A stretch of 57,780 bases of DNA from an uncultured Paracoccaceae bacterium (GCA_947499715.1 CANMPL010000011.1:1-57780), one strand, 5' to 3'. Positions 45,249 through 54,838 are shown, counted from the stretch's first letter. Translations and numbers: made by a program. Notes: generated from the letters alone by a model not told the origin.

Positions 45249-48221
45249 ATGGCATCTTATCAATCTGGGCGGCGCGATCCGCTTTTGGACAGTGATACCC
45301 AAGCCGCGTTGGAAAAGCGCGGCAAGGAATTGCTGGGGATTGGCCTGATCGTGGTGGGCCTGATCGCCGCTGCGATGTTCATCAGCTACACGCCCGATGA
45401 TCCAAGCTGGATTTCCGCGACCGACGCACCGGTGCAAAACTGGTTGGGCCGCTTTGGTGCATCCACCGCTGCCCCGCTGATGATGGTTGTGGGCAAGGGC
45501 ATTTGGGTTCTGCCCATGGTGTTGATCGCTTGGGGCATGCGCTTTGTCGGCCATTGGGGGCAGGAACGGGCGCTGGGCCGCTTGCTGTATGCGCCGATGG
45601 CGATTGCTGCCGCGTCGATCTATGCGGCAACGCTTGTGCCGGGTGCCGCTTGGCCGCCGAACTTTGGTCTGGGCGGCATGGTGGGCGACACGGCTTTGGG
45701 TGTCGTCTTGACCGTTGTGCCGTTCGGAGAAGTCTTTTCGATCAAGCTGATGTCACTGATTACCGGCTTGATTTCGCTTGCTCTTTTGGCCTTTGCGCTG
45801 GGCTTTACCCGGCCAGAGCTGCGCGTGGGTGGCCGCTTTGTGCTGCTGGGCACGGTGATGCTTTATGCGATGCTGCTAAAGGTTTTGGGCCAAGGTGCCG
45901 GGGCCTCTGCCAAGATGGCGGGTGGCTTGCGGTCCGGGATGGCCGCACGGCTTGAAGAACGCCGCGCCGTGCGCGAGGCGATGGCCCGCGAGGCGGCAGA
46001 GGAAGACGCCGCACGTGCCCTGATCCCCGATCCGGACGTAAAGGCCCGTGCTGCTGCCGTGGTGCGTGCAAATCCGGTGATGCCAACGCGCGAGGCTGAT
46101 CCGCATGCCCGCAAGATGCCCCCTGTGGTGCGCCCCGCCGGTTACGAAGACGCGGCTCCGCTTGCGGCCCCTGCACGTGCGCCTGAACCCGCGCCTGCGC
46201 CCAAGGGCCTGTTGTCCGGTTTGTTGCGCCGCAATGATGCGATGCCTGACCCCGAATTGGTCACCCAGTCGCCGCAGCCCTTCGACGAAACACCGGGCAG
46301 TGATGACCGGGTCAAGGCCCGCATTTCCGATGCGATCCGCGCCCGCGTGGCCCCCATTGTGCCGCCAACCCTGACCGGCGTGCGGATCGAACCATCGCTG
46401 ACCGCAGGCAAGGGTCCGCGTCCGATGATCCTGGATACTGGTGTCCCGGCTGCGCCCGAAGCGGTCGAAATGGCCGTTGTCGAAGACGAAGTGATTGAAG
46501 ACACCCCGGCGGCAACACCCGCCCCGGCAGTCTATCAGCGCAGCACCTTGCCGCAGGCCGAGGCAAAGCCTTTGGTGGCAGAGCCGCTGTTTAACCCCGA
46601 CGCGCCCGCGACACCCAAAAAGGTCGTGCATGCGACACCCAAGGCGGCACCCAGCAAGCAGGCCAAGGCCGAGGCACAGCCTGCCCTGCAATTCGAAGAC
46701 AAATACGCCGATTATGAGCATCCACCGCTCAACCTTTTGACCAATCCGGTCGAAATTCAGCGCCATGTGCTGTCGGACGAGGCTTTGGAAGAAAACGCGC
46801 GCATGTTGGAAAGCGTGCTGGATGACTACGGCGTGAAGGGAGAGATCGTGTCGGTCCGTCCCGGTCCTGTGGTCACGATGTATGAGCTGGAACCCGCGCC
46901 CGGTTTGAAGGCCAGCCGCGTGATTGGTCTGGCTGACGATATCGCACGCTCGATGTCAGCGCTTTCTGCGCGTGTGTCCACCGTGCCGGGCCGGTCTGTG
47001 ATCGGAATCGAATTGCCCAATGAGAACCGCGAAAAGGTGGTTCTGCGTGAAATCCTGTCGCACCGTGACTTTGGTGACGGCAACCAGAAATTGCCACTGG
47101 CGCTGGGCAAGGACATTGGCGGTGAGCCAATCATCGCCAACCTTGCCAAGATGCCCCACTTGCTGATCGCCGGGACAACCGGTTCGGGTAAGTCCGTGGC
47201 CATCAACACGATGATCCTGTCGCTTCTTTATAAGCTGACGCCGGAAGAATGCCGAATGATCATGATTGATCCCAAGATGCTGGAATTGTCCGTCTATGAC
47301 GGCATTCCGCACCTCCTCTCGCCAGTCGTAACCGACCCGAAAAAAGCTGTGGTGGCCTTGAAGTGGGTCGTTGGCGAGATGGAGGAAAGATACCGCAAGA
47401 TGTCCAAAATGGGCGTGCGGAACATCGACGGCTACAATGGCCGGGTGAAGGATGCGCTGGCCAAGGACGAGATGTTCAGCCGCACAGTGCAGACAGGCTT
47501 TGACGATGAAACCGGTGATCCGGTGTTCGAAACGGAAGAGTTCCAGCCCGAGATCCTGCCCTATATCGTCGTGATCGTGGACGAGATGGCCGATCTGATG
47601 ATGGTCGCCGGTAAGGAAATTGAAGCGTGTATTCAACGGCTTGCGCAGATGGCGCGTGCATCAGGCATCCACCTGATTATGGCCACGCAGCGCCCGTCGG
47701 TGGATGTGATCACCGGCACGATCAAGGCCAACTTCCCCACAAGGATTTCGTTCCAGGTGACCTCGAAGATCGACAGCCGCACCATTCTGGGTGAGATGGG
47801 TGCCGAACAACTCTTGGGCATGGGTGACATGCTTTACATGGCAGGCGGGTCCAAAATCACCCGCGTGCATGGGCCGTTCTGTAGCGATGAAGAGGTTGAG
47901 GAAATCGTCAACTTCCTCAAGGGCTTTGGCCCGCCTGAATACATGTCTGGCGTTGTTGAAGGCCCCGAAGAGGGCAAAGAAAGCGACATTGATCTGGTGC
48001 TGGGTCTGGGTGACGGGTCCGACAGTGAAAACGCGCTGTATGACACCGCCGTCGCCATCGTGATCAAGGATCGCAAGTGTTCGACAAGCTATATTCAGCG
48101 CAAACTGGCGATTGGCTATAACAAGGCGGCGCGACTGGTTGAGCAGATGGAAGACGAAGGCGTCGTATCCTCGGCTAACCATGTGGGCAAGCGCGAGATT
48201 CTAGTGCCTGAACAGCACTGA
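45249..48221 (+). CDS. ftsK: DNA translocase FtsK
   Basis: 990 residues. The N-terminus has about four to five membrane segments (about 28-215), then a low-complexity Pro/Ala/Glu linker (about 225-490). The motor has Walker [14 protein letters not shown] (about residue 640) and Walker [13 protein letters not shown] (about 775), and the C-terminal gamma winged-helix ([17 protein letters not shown]). It pumps chromosome DNA at the septum and activates XerCD at dif. It has a good AAGGGAAGAG upstream site. Two G/C hairpins follow (48234-48285). Confidence 0.97.
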   Translation: MASYQSGRRDPLLDSDTQAALEKRGKELLGIGLIVVGLIAAAMFISYTPDDPSWISATDAPVQNWLGRFGASTAAPLMMVVGKGIWVLPMVLIAWGMRFVGHWGQERALGRLLYAPMAIAAASIYAATLVPGAAWPPNFGLGGMVGDTALGVVLTVVPFGEVFSIKLMSLITGLISLALLAFALGFTRPELRVGGRFVLLGTVMLYAMLLKVLGQGAGASAKMAGGLRSGMAARLEERRAVREAMAREAAEEDAARALIPDPDVKARAAAVVRANPVMPTREADPHARKMPPVVRPAGYEDAAPLAAPARAPEPAPAPKGLLSGLLRRNDAMPDPELVTQSPQPFDETPGSDDRVKARISDAIRARVAPIVPPTLTGVRIEPSLTAGKGPRPMILDTGVPAAPEAVEMAVVEDEVIEDTPAATPAPAVYQRSTLPQAEAKPLVAEPLFNPDAPATPKKVVHATPKAAPSKQAKAEAQPALQFEDKYADYEHPPLNLLTNPVEIQRHVLSDEALEENARMLESVLDDYGVKGEIVSVRPGPVVTMYELEPAPGLKASRVIGLADDIARSMSALSARVSTVPGRSVIGIELPNENREKVVLREILSHRDFGDGNQKLPLALGKDIGGEPIIANLAKMPHLLIAGTTGSGKSVAINTMILSLLYKLTPEECRMIMIDPKMLELSVYDGIPHLLSPVVTDPKKAVVALKWVVGEMEERYRKMSKMGVRNIDGYNGRVKDALAKDEMFSRTVQTGFDDETGDPVFETEEFQPEILPYIVVIVDEMADLMMVAGKEIEACIQRLAQMARASGIHLIMATQRPSVDVITGTIKANFPTRISFQVTSKIDSRTILGEMGAEQLLGMGDMLYMAGGSKITRVHGPFCSDEEVEEIVNFLKGFGPPEYMSGVVEGPEEGKESDIDLVLGLGDGSDSENALYDTAVAIVIKDRKCSTSYIQRKLAIGYNKAARLVEQMEDEGVVSSANHVGKREILVPEQH

Positions 48222-48233
48222 GGGGTTGCGTAG

Positions 48234-48285
48234 GGTGGGCAATCTGCCCACCATCGAGGGGTAAGAGGTGGGCGAATTGCCCACC
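48234..48285. repeat. Two tandem GGTGGGC/GCCCACC hairpins after ftsK
   Basis: GGTGGGCA pairs with TGCCCACC (48234-48252), and GGTGGGC pairs with GCCCACC (48267-48285). They lie between ftsK and allE, at 21 and 54 bases before the allE start. No T-run follows, so they are not classic terminators, but they would fold in RNA on either strand. Confidence 0.75.
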
Positions 48286-48305
48286 CAACATCCCGGAGCA
48301 AACCG

Positions 48306-49124
48306 ATGACGACCTACGCCACACCGCCGGGCGGGCTGCCGCCACAGGACAAAACGCTGGATGAACGCGCCGTATTCACCGCCGCCTATGCCTATATTCC
48401 GGCGGATACGATGCGCGACATTACCACCAGCTTTTTGCCCGGCTGGACGGGCATGCGAATGTGGATCATCGCGCGGCCTCTGACCGGTTTTGCCGAGACG
48501 TTCAGCCACTACATTGTTGAGCTTTCGCACTTGGGTAGCAGTGAAACGCCCGAAGAAAACGCAGCCGCTGAAGGCGTGATCTTTGTGGTTTCCGGTCACG
48601 GCGAGCTGACGATTGACGGGCAAACACATTTGCTGCGCCCCGGATCCTATGCCTATCTTCCTGCCGGTGCGGCCTGGACCATCAAGAATGACCACGCCGA
48701 TGCGTTCACCTTTCACTGGCTGCGCAAGCGCTACCTGCCTTCACCACATGTCGCCGCGCCCGCCGCCTTTGTCACGCATGAGGCCGACGCGCCCGTGATC
48801 GAGATGCCCGACTCAGGCGGTCGCTGGTCCACCACACGCTTTGTCAGCCCCACCGATATGGCGCACGACATGCACGTCAATATCGTGAATTTCCAACCGG
48901 GCGGCGTGATCCCGTTCATGGAAACCCATGTGATGGAACACGGGCTATACGTGCTGGAGGGCACCGCTGAATACCGCCTGAACGATGATTGGGTCAGCGT
49001 TGGACCCGGTGATTACATGTGGCTGCGGGCCTTTTGCCCGCAGGCCTGCCGTGCCACTGGCGATGGGCCGTTCCGGTATCTGCTTTACAAGGACGTGAAC
49101 CGACACGCTGCGTTGAACCTATGA
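48306..49124 (+). CDS. allE: (S)-ureidoglycine aminohydrolase
   Basis: 272 residues forming a bicupin of the UGHY/YlbA type. The first cupin spans about 60-135 (VIFVVSGHGELTIDG) and the second about 175-260 (PFMETHVMEHGLYVLEGTAEYRL, given here as PFMETHVMEHG and LYVLEGTAEYRL). Metal-binding His and Glu lie in ETHVMEHGLYVLEG. It converts ureidoglycine to ureidoglycolate, releasing ammonia, in the allantoin pathway. GGAG precedes the ATG. Its stop overlaps the start of the GAPDH-like gene (ATGA). Confidence 0.92.
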   Translation: MTTYATPPGGLPPQDKTLDERAVFTAAYAYIPADTMRDITTSFLPGWTGMRMWIIARPLTGFAETFSHYIVELSHLGSSETPEENAAAEGVIFVVSGHGELTIDGQTHLLRPGSYAYLPAGAAWTIKNDHADAFTFHWLRKRYLPSPHVAAPAAFVTHEADAPVIEMPDSGGRWSTTRFVSPTDMAHDMHVNIVNFQPGGVIPFMETHVMEHGLYVLEGTAEYRLNDDWVSVGPGDYMWLRAFCPQACRATGDGPFRYLLYKDVNRHAALNL

Positions 49125-50098
49125 CGTTGCGCATTGGGATCAACGGTTTTGGCCGGATTGGGCGGACAATCCTGCGGCAGTTGATGGCGGATCACCCCGA
49201 CATTGAGGTCGCGGTGATCAACGATATCGCAGCGCTGGATCTGTGTGCTCATCTTTTTGCCTATGACAGTGTTTTTGGCCCCTATGCCGGGTCTGTGAGC
49301 GTGGACGGCGACCATCTGGTGGTGGATGGACACAGCATACGATTTACCTGCGATCGGGATTTGTCGGGGTTGGATTTGCAGGGCGTCGACCTTTGGCTGG
49401 AATGCGCAGGCCACGCCAAGACACGCGACATCGCAAAGCGCGGGCTTTCGGCGGGGGCCGGGCGGGTGCTGATATCTGGACCGTCGCCCGCTGCCGATGT
49501 GACCATTGTGCTGGGTGCAAATGACGCAGCACTTGCGGATCAAAAGATCGTCTCTAATGCATCCTGCACGACCAACGCGCTGGCACCCTTGGTGCGGGTT
49601 CTGGACGCGGCTTATGGCGTGGACGCCGCCCATATGACGACGATCCATTGCTACACCGCCAGTCAACCGATGAGCGACGCGCCGCGCGGTGACTTTGCCC
49701 GCAGCAGGGCCGGGGCGTTGTCGATGGTGCCCACCACCACAAGCGCCACGGAGATGGTGAAAGAAGTGCTGCCGCACCTGCGCGACCGCCTGACAGGTGC
49801 GGCTGTGCGGGTGCCGGTGGCGAGTGTTTCTGCCATTGATCTGACGGCAACGCTGAAGACGGATGTCACCGTGGAGGGGCTGAACAAGATGCTGGCGACA
49901 GCGGCACCGGGGATCATCGGGGCAACGGATTTGCCCTTGGTGTCATCGGATCTGCGCAGTCGTCCTGAAAGCCTGATCATTGCGGCGCCAGAGACGATGG
50001 CGACCACGTCGCGCCAAGTGCGGGTGTTTGGTTGGTATGACAACGAATGGGGCTTTTCGGCGCGGATGATTGATATGGTCCGGCGTATGGCGGGGTAG
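49121..50098 (+). CDS. GAPDH-like dehydrogenase in the ureide cluster
   Basis: 325 residues. It has an NAD-binding GINGFGRIGR and catalytic Cys149 in SNASCTTNALAPL, with the His in TIHCYTASQ (about 176). It departs from usual GAPDH: TASQ replaces TADQ, and PTTTSATEMV replaces the usual PTTTGAAKAV, so the conserved Lys is lost. It is translationally coupled to allE (ATGA). It may be a true GAPDH, an erythrose-4-phosphate dehydrogenase-like enzyme, or an enzyme with another aldehyde substrate. I cannot decide. Confidence 0.8.
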   Translation: MTLRIGINGFGRIGRTILRQLMADHPDIEVAVINDIAALDLCAHLFAYDSVFGPYAGSVSVDGDHLVVDGHSIRFTCDRDLSGLDLQGVDLWLECAGHAKTRDIAKRGLSAGAGRVLISGPSPAADVTIVLGANDAALADQKIVSNASCTTNALAPLVRVLDAAYGVDAAHMTTIHCYTASQPMSDAPRGDFARSRAGALSMVPTTTSATEMVKEVLPHLRDRLTGAAVRVPVASVSAIDLTATLKTDVTVEGLNKMLATAAPGIIGATDLPLVSSDLRSRPESLIIAAPETMATTSRQVRVFGWYDNEWGFSARMIDMVRRMAG

Positions 50099-50143
50099 CG
50101 GTTTTCGACGAAAGTCGGACTTGGAAAACAAGGTGTTCCAATT

Positions 50144-50187
50144 GGGGCGCTGCCCCAAACCCCGGCATATTTTTATTCAAAAGAAAG
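50144..50187 (+). repeat. Intergenic repeat, GGGGC-CTGCCCC...ATATTT type, copy 6
   Basis: GGGGCGCTGCCCC, then AAACCCCGGCATATTTTT and ATTCAAAAGAAAG. Its 3' half enters the minus-strand allA gene and encodes the C-terminal LSFE and stop, as copy 5 does for the GDSL gene. Confidence 0.8.
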
Positions 50188-50667
50188 CGGGGCGTGGACC
50201 GTGACGGGTGTTTCCAAAATATGTTCTTGCAGGTTTTGACCCGGCCCGATGCGGTCAATCACCGCAAAAAGGCCCGGAGCGGCAAGCGGTGTCAGCACGC
50301 CGTGCCAGGTGCCGCGGTGCAGGTTGATCGCTTGGCCGGGTTGCGTGATGAAGGCCAGCGGTGTGCCGGGTTTGCCACCATCATCAGGTGCGACGATGAC
50401 CAAAAACGGGTTCTGGTGCATCGGCACAAAGGCCTGTGATCCATCAGGGTGCCGCTCCAGCAGATCACAGGTGTAGGGCAGGCTGCGGGGGGCTGCGTCA
50501 AACAGGCTGAGGCCTGCCTGCCCGTCGGCAAAGTCGAGCGCTGCGCGATCATGGTAGCGGCCGCAAAGCCCTGCGTTGATGATCTTGTCCGGCGCGCCCG
50601 CACAGTCGAGCACATCACCAAAAGGCGCGAAGGCCTGCGCGGTCAGGGGTTGGGCTGTGATCTTCAC
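50173..50667 (-). CDS. allA: Ureidoglycolate lyase
   Basis: 164 residues of the AllA fold: ITAQPLTAQAFAPFGDVLD at the start, then PMHQNPFLVIVAPDDGG, GTWHGVLTPLAAPGLFAVIDR with metal/substrate-binding residues. It splits ureidoglycolate to glyoxylate and urea. Its ATG overlaps the stop of the puuE-OHCU fusion gene. The last residues (LSFE, stop) fall in an intergenic repeat copy. Confidence 0.95.
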   Translation of the reverse strand: MKITAQPLTAQAFAPFGDVLDCAGAPDKIINAGLCGRYHDRAALDFADGQAGLSLFDAAPRSLPYTCDLLERHPDGSQAFVPMHQNPFLVIVAPDDGGKPGTPLAFITQPGQAINLHRGTWHGVLTPLAAPGLFAVIDRIGPGQNLQEHILETPVTVHAPLSFE

Positions 50668-52055
50668 AGCATGTCCGCCAGGCGCAGCTCTGCGATCCGT
50701 TCGACTTGTCGGCAGGCGGTCGCGAATTCTGTGTCACGGTCGTTTTGAAGCCGCGTTTCAAAGGCGCGCAGGATGTCGTCTTTGGTGTTGTCACGCACGG
50801 CGATAATAAAGGGAAAGCCGAATTTTTCGACATATGCGGCGTTGGCTTTTTCAAAGGTGGTGCGCTCGGCATCTGTGAGCGCATCAAGACCGACGCTGGC
50901 CTGTTCGGCGGCAGAATGTGCTGTCAGGCGTTTGGCGGCAGCCAGTTTGCCCGCCAGATCGGGGTGGGCGGTGAGCACGCCAAGCCGCTCAGCCTCTGAC
51001 GCGCTGCGGAACATGCGCGCCAGCGCGTTGTGTACACCGGCAGCGGTGTCATGGGCGGGGCCGAGTTCCAGGGCATGTGCGCGTGCCGCGATCCAGGGGG
51101 AGTGTTCGAAAACACCACCGAAACGGTCAACAAAGGTCGCCTCGTCCATCTGGCTGGGGCGCAGGCCTGTGGGTGCGGGATGTGTTGCGCGCCAATGGTC
51201 GGCAATTTCGCTGCGACTGGCGAACCAGACATCCGCGTGGCCCTGCGCATAAGCGACAAAGTCGCGCAGCGCTTCTGCCCGCCCGGGGCGTCCTGCAAGG
51301 CGGCAGTGCAACCCGATGGACATCATCCGCCCGCCCTCTCGGTAGAGGCCATCGAAGGTCGCCTTGAGGTAGTCATAGAATTGCGTCCCCGCATTAAACC
51401 CCTGCGGCGTGGCAAAACGCATATCGTTGCAATCCAGCGTGTAGGGCACGACCAGATGATCGCGGCGCCCGATCCGTTGCCAATAGGGCAGGTCATCTGC
51501 GTAGCTGTCGGCGAGCCAATCAAACCCCGCCTCTGCACCCAGCCGTAGCGTGTTCATGCTGGCGCGGCCTTGATAAAAGCCGGTGGGTGGTGTGCCCACG
51601 ACCTCTGTGTGCAGCCGGATCGCCTCGGCGATATGGGTGCGTTCCTGATCCTCTGGCATGTCCTTGTATTCGATCCACTTCAGCCCGTGGGTCGCCATGT
51701 CCCAGCCGCTGGCCTTCATCGCGGCGACCTGATCAGGTGACCGGGCGAGCGCCGTGGCTACACCAAATACTGTCACCGGTAGATCGCCCAGAATCCGGTG
51801 CAACCGCCAGAACCCCGCGCGGCTGCCGTATTCATAGATCGTTTCCATGTTCCAGTGTCGCTGGCCGGGCCAAGCGGCAGCACCGACGATTTCAGACAAA
51901 AACGCCTCTGACGCGGGGTCACCATGCAGCAGGTTGTTTTCGCCGCCCTCTTCGTAGTTCACCACGATCTGGACTGCGAGACGCGCATCCCTTGGCCATA
52001 GGGCGTCAGGGGGTGTCGGGCCATAGCCGGTCATATCGCGAGGGTAACGGTTCAT
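50664..52055 (-). CDS. puuE: Allantoinase (PuuE) / OHCU decarboxylase fusion
   Basis: 463 residues from MNRYPRDMTGYG, with GGAAG before the ATG; two further upstream ATGs are in frame. The N-terminal 300 residues are a polysaccharide-deacetylase-like allantoinase (VNYEEGGENNLLHGD, WDMATHGLKWIEY, GLHCRLAGRPGRAEAL). The C-terminal 155 residues are 2-oxo-4-hydroxy-4-carboxy-5-ureidoimidazoline decarboxylase (LTAHPDLAGK and FGFPFIIAVRDNTKDDIL). It therefore catalyses two consecutive-pathway steps, decarboxylation to allantoin and ring opening to allantoate. It diverges from puuD across 63 bases. Confidence 0.94.
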   Translation of the reverse strand: MNRYPRDMTGYGPTPPDALWPRDARLAVQIVVNYEEGGENNLLHGDPASEAFLSEIVGAAAWPGQRHWNMETIYEYGSRAGFWRLHRILGDLPVTVFGVATALARSPDQVAAMKASGWDMATHGLKWIEYKDMPEDQERTHIAEAIRLHTEVVGTPPTGFYQGRASMNTLRLGAEAGFDWLADSYADDLPYWQRIGRRDHLVVPYTLDCNDMRFATPQGFNAGTQFYDYLKATFDGLYREGGRMMSIGLHCRLAGRPGRAEALRDFVAYAQGHADVWFASRSEIADHWRATHPAPTGLRPSQMDEATFVDRFGGVFEHSPWIAARAHALELGPAHDTAAGVHNALARMFRSASEAERLGVLTAHPDLAGKLAAAKRLTAHSAAEQASVGLDALTDAERTTFEKANAAYVEKFGFPFIIAVRDNTKDDILRAFETRLQNDRDTEFATACRQVERIAELRLADML

Positions 52056-52118
52056 CTGGACTTCCATCATTGGGTCGTGAATTGATTGCCCTAAGGGACT
52101 GGGACAGGGAATAGCAAA

Positions 52119-53339
52119 ATGTATGACGCCGCAATCCTTTGGGACTGGATCGCATTCGCGGTGCGTTGGGTTCATGTGATTACGGCCATCGCGTGGATCG
52201 GATCGTCCTTCTATTTCATTGCCCTTGATCTGGGGTTGAACCGCAACATCAAGGGCCCCGCAAATGGCGAGGAATGGCAGGTTCATGGCGGTGGATTTTA
52301 TCACATCCAGAAATATCTGGTCGCCCCCGAGGAGATGCCCGCGCATCTGACCTGGTTCAAATGGGAAAGCTATGCGACGTGGTTATCCGGTTTCGCCATG
52401 CTTGCCGTGATCTATTGGGCCGGGGCAGAGCTATATCTGATCGATCCGGCCAAGGCCGATCTTGCCGTATGGCAGGGGATCGCGCTGTCGGCGACCTCGC
52501 TGGCGGTGGGGTGGGTCGTCTATGACGCGCTGTGCAAATCACCCTTGGGTGAGACTCCGACAGCCTTGATGGTGCTGCTTTTTGTGGTGCTGGTGGTGAT
52601 GTCCTGGGGTTACAATCAGGTGTTCACGGGGCGGGCGGCGCTGCTTCATCTTGGGGCCTTCACCGCAACGATCATGACGGCGAATGTGTTTCTGATCATC
52701 ATGCCGAACCAGCGGATCGTGGTGGATGACCTGAAGGCCGGCCGCACGCCGGACCCAAAGTATGGCAAGATTGCCAAGTTGCGGTCGACGCATAACAATT
52801 ACCTGACTCTGCCGGTCATTTTCCTGATGCTGTCCAACCACTATCCGCTGTCCTTCGGGACGGAATATGCATGGATCATCGCCGCCTTGGTGTTCCTCAT
52901 GGGTGTCACGATCCGGCATTATTTCAATTCAATGCACGCCCGCCAAGGTCAGCCGCACTGGACATGGGCGCTGACGGTGTTGCTGTTTATCACGATTGCT
53001 TGGCTGTCGACCTATCCGGGGCACGAAACCTATGAGGCGTCAGAGGCTCGCGCGTTGACCGCTTACGAGGAACGCTTTGCTCAGGCCGAGGGGTTTGACG
53101 ATGCCCACGATATCGTGCGGGGCCGGTGCAGCATGTGCCACGCGCGGCAACCGGTGTGGGGCAACATGCAATGGGCGCCCAAGGGCGTATTCCTTGAAAC
53201 CCGCGCCGATGTGGCGAGCTACGCGCGCGAGATCTATCTGCAAGCCGCCGTTAGCCACGCAATGCCGCCCGCAAACATCACCTCGCTGCCGGACGAAGAC
53301 CGGGTCGTGCTGGCCGAATGGTATCGGGCAGGGCGGTAG
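52119..53339 (+). CDS. puuD: Membrane urate hydroxylase with cytochrome c domain
   Basis: 406 residues. The N-terminal part (about 1-300) has eight hydrophobic segments, including WVHVITAIAWIGSSFYFIA. The C-terminal tail contains the haem motif CSMCH (residues about 338-342). This is PuuD, a membrane-bound, quinone- or cytochrome-linked urate oxidase that makes 5-hydroxyisourate. It starts the pathway continued by the divergent puuE fusion. The 5-hydroxyisourate hydrolase is not nearby. Confidence 0.95.
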   Translation: MYDAAILWDWIAFAVRWVHVITAIAWIGSSFYFIALDLGLNRNIKGPANGEEWQVHGGGFYHIQKYLVAPEEMPAHLTWFKWESYATWLSGFAMLAVIYWAGAELYLIDPAKADLAVWQGIALSATSLAVGWVVYDALCKSPLGETPTALMVLLFVVLVVMSWGYNQVFTGRAALLHLGAFTATIMTANVFLIIMPNQRIVVDDLKAGRTPDPKYGKIAKLRSTHNNYLTLPVIFLMLSNHYPLSFGTEYAWIIAALVFLMGVTIRHYFNSMHARQGQPHWTWALTVLLFITIAWLSTYPGHETYEASEARALTAYEERFAQAEGFDDAHDIVRGRCSMCHARQPVWGNMQWAPKGVFLETRADVASYAREIYLQAAVSHAMPPANITSLPDEDRVVLAEWYRAGR

Positions 53340-53458
53340 GTGCTGTTGGGCCGCTGTGTGTACGTAGCGGACGTTGAAAACCCTCTGAAAGAAGTTCCGA
53401 CTTGCGCTTTTCCTGGAATGAACAGAGCTTCGCACCAGCTATCTACCGGAGAGACCTA

Positions 53459-53755
53459 ATGGCGGTCATCAAAGCCGTTCTCGCAAAAATTGTTGACCAC
53501 AGTTTCCCAATTTTTGGTGCCTTTGAATTCTCGGACATATCGGGAGAAACTATCGTCATCCATGAAAAACTTCCGGTCGTAAAGGCGGACTACGTGGAAG
53601 GCGTCAGCATCCTTCCTATGGACGTAGAGTTGAAATGTACGGTCGTTTCAACCTCGGCTGACGGTGTGGTTATCGATATGAATGAGCCCTACGGGATCAA
53701 AGATATCCTTGGTCGCTCTCGGTTTAATGTTCATGCAGGAATCGTCGAAGGATAA
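53459..53755 (+). CDS. Small unknown protein
   Basis: 98 residues from MAVIKAVLAKIVDHSFP; GGAGAG lies before the ATG, and a longer frame back to 53402 lacks such a site. I recognise no family. The sequence is mixed alpha/beta with no signal peptide or membrane segment. It appears less GC-rich, with codons such as ATT, TTT and GTA more common than in neighbouring genes, which hints at recent acquisition. It stops 12 bases before the convergent DoxX-like gene. Confidence 0.55.
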   Translation: MAVIKAVLAKIVDHSFPIFGAFEFSDISGETIVIHEKLPVVKADYVEGVSILPMDVELKCTVVSTSADGVVIDMNEPYGIKDILGRSRFNVHAGIVEG

Positions 53756-53767
53756 GCCAAGTTGTGC

Positions 53768-54325
53768 TCAATATACGGTTCCATTGCGCCCTTCAGCATG
53801 GTGATGCAACGCAGACAGTCCTTTGGATTTTGTAGGTGCTGCAAGCTCCCGCCGCACACTGCGAAATCCTTGGCCGCGCACAGCAAAGTAATATCCCCAA
53901 AGTATCAAGAGGACCTGCAATGGCGCGCGCACCAACAAATAGACCGGGCCCCACTGGTGCCCCCCTGGGCCGACACTGTGTATCGCAGCGTAGATGTTTC
54001 CCGGAAAGAACAGGACCAGTATAGCGATGCAACCAAGGCCAGCGTAGCGCCGCGTGCGTTTTGGCAAAAGTGTCAGGGCCAGCCCAGCCTCAAGCAGACC
54101 GGTCGCATAGACAAGCGGCCTGCGCGCCGGAATGAATTCTGGCAACATTGACACCATCTCGTCGGTGATAGCGAAATGTCCAATTGAGAAAAACGCAAAG
54201 GCAGCGGAATAGCCCAGCACGCCACCAAGATTGATGGCGCCATATGCAGTTGTTCTGCGCGCGATGGCGGCTGCGATAAGCGTCGGAACAAATAAGATTG
54301 TGAGAACGATTAGTGGTGTGATCAT
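53768..54325 (-). CDS. DoxX-like four-segment membrane protein
   Basis: 185 residues from MITPLIVLTILFVPTL (GGAGA upstream). It has four hydrophobic segments; DEMVSMLPEFIPARRPLVYATGLLEAGLAL is replaced here by its two halves, DEMVSMLPEFIP and LVYATGLLEAGLALTLLP, the latter being a typical DoxX-like segment. GNIYAAIHSVGPGG follows. Role unknown; DoxX members take part in membrane redox processes. It is part of a loose minus-strand run (MDR, DUF4386, SnoaL-like, this gene). Confidence 0.75.
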   Translation of the reverse strand: MITPLIVLTILFVPTLIAAAIARRTTAYGAINLGGVLGYSAAFAFFSIGHFAITDEMVSMLPEFIPARRPLVYATGLLEAGLALTLLPKRTRRYAGLGCIAILVLFFPGNIYAAIHSVGPGGHQWGPVYLLVRAPLQVLLILWGYYFAVRGQGFRSVRRELAAPTKSKGLSALHHHAEGRNGTVY

Positions 54326-54448
54326 GTCTGATCTCCGTAATTCAATGTGTTTCGCAATATCGGCAGGCAAGGCGATCAGTTCGTTGCCCGCTGAGGTTGA
54401 GGGAATGACAACTCAGCTGATGTGCGAATTCTGACAGCAGATGCAGCC

Positions 54449-54838
54449 CTAGTCCGCGTCAAGCAGGTCCGTGCCATAAGAGTTGTCCACCGTGCAGAGC
54501 CACCCGTGGTTTTGATCCCGTTTGAAAACATAGGTTGCCCGCCGGGTTATCGGCACAGCGGTCTCACCGATATGCAAATGGGTCTCCATGATGACCAAGG
54601 CGGTGTCCGCGCCTTCGATCACTTGCGCAACCCCCTGCGTGACGGTCAGCGCATTCTTGAAGTGCTTTACGATCGCCTCGAATGCTTTCTTGATCTCGGA
54701 CTTGCCCTCCGCGATCTGACCGGGCTGCACGACCAAGACCGCGTCATCGGCATAGAAATGCATAAGCGCGTCAAAGTCCTCGGTGCTGATCGCCTTATCG
54801 GCTTGTTTGATGAGCTTTAGAACGTCGTGTTCTGTCAT
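54449..54838 (-). CDS. SnoaL/NTF2-like domain protein (DUF4440-like)
   Basis: 129 residues from MTEHDVLKLIKQADKAI, with AAGGAAA before the ATG. It folds as a cone of the nuclear transport factor 2 type: TEDFDALMHFYADDAVLV (about 19-36) followed by KSEIKKAFEAIVKHFKNAL and a beta sheet end. Possible enzyme or small-molecule binding role; no specific substrate is evident. 98 bases separate it from the DUF4386 gene. Confidence 0.85.
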   Translation of the reverse strand: MTEHDVLKLIKQADKAISTEDFDALMHFYADDAVLVVQPGQIAEGKSEIKKAFEAIVKHFKNALTVTQGVAQVIEGADTALVIMETHLHIGETAVPITRRATYVFKRDQNHGWLCTVDNSYGTDLLDAD

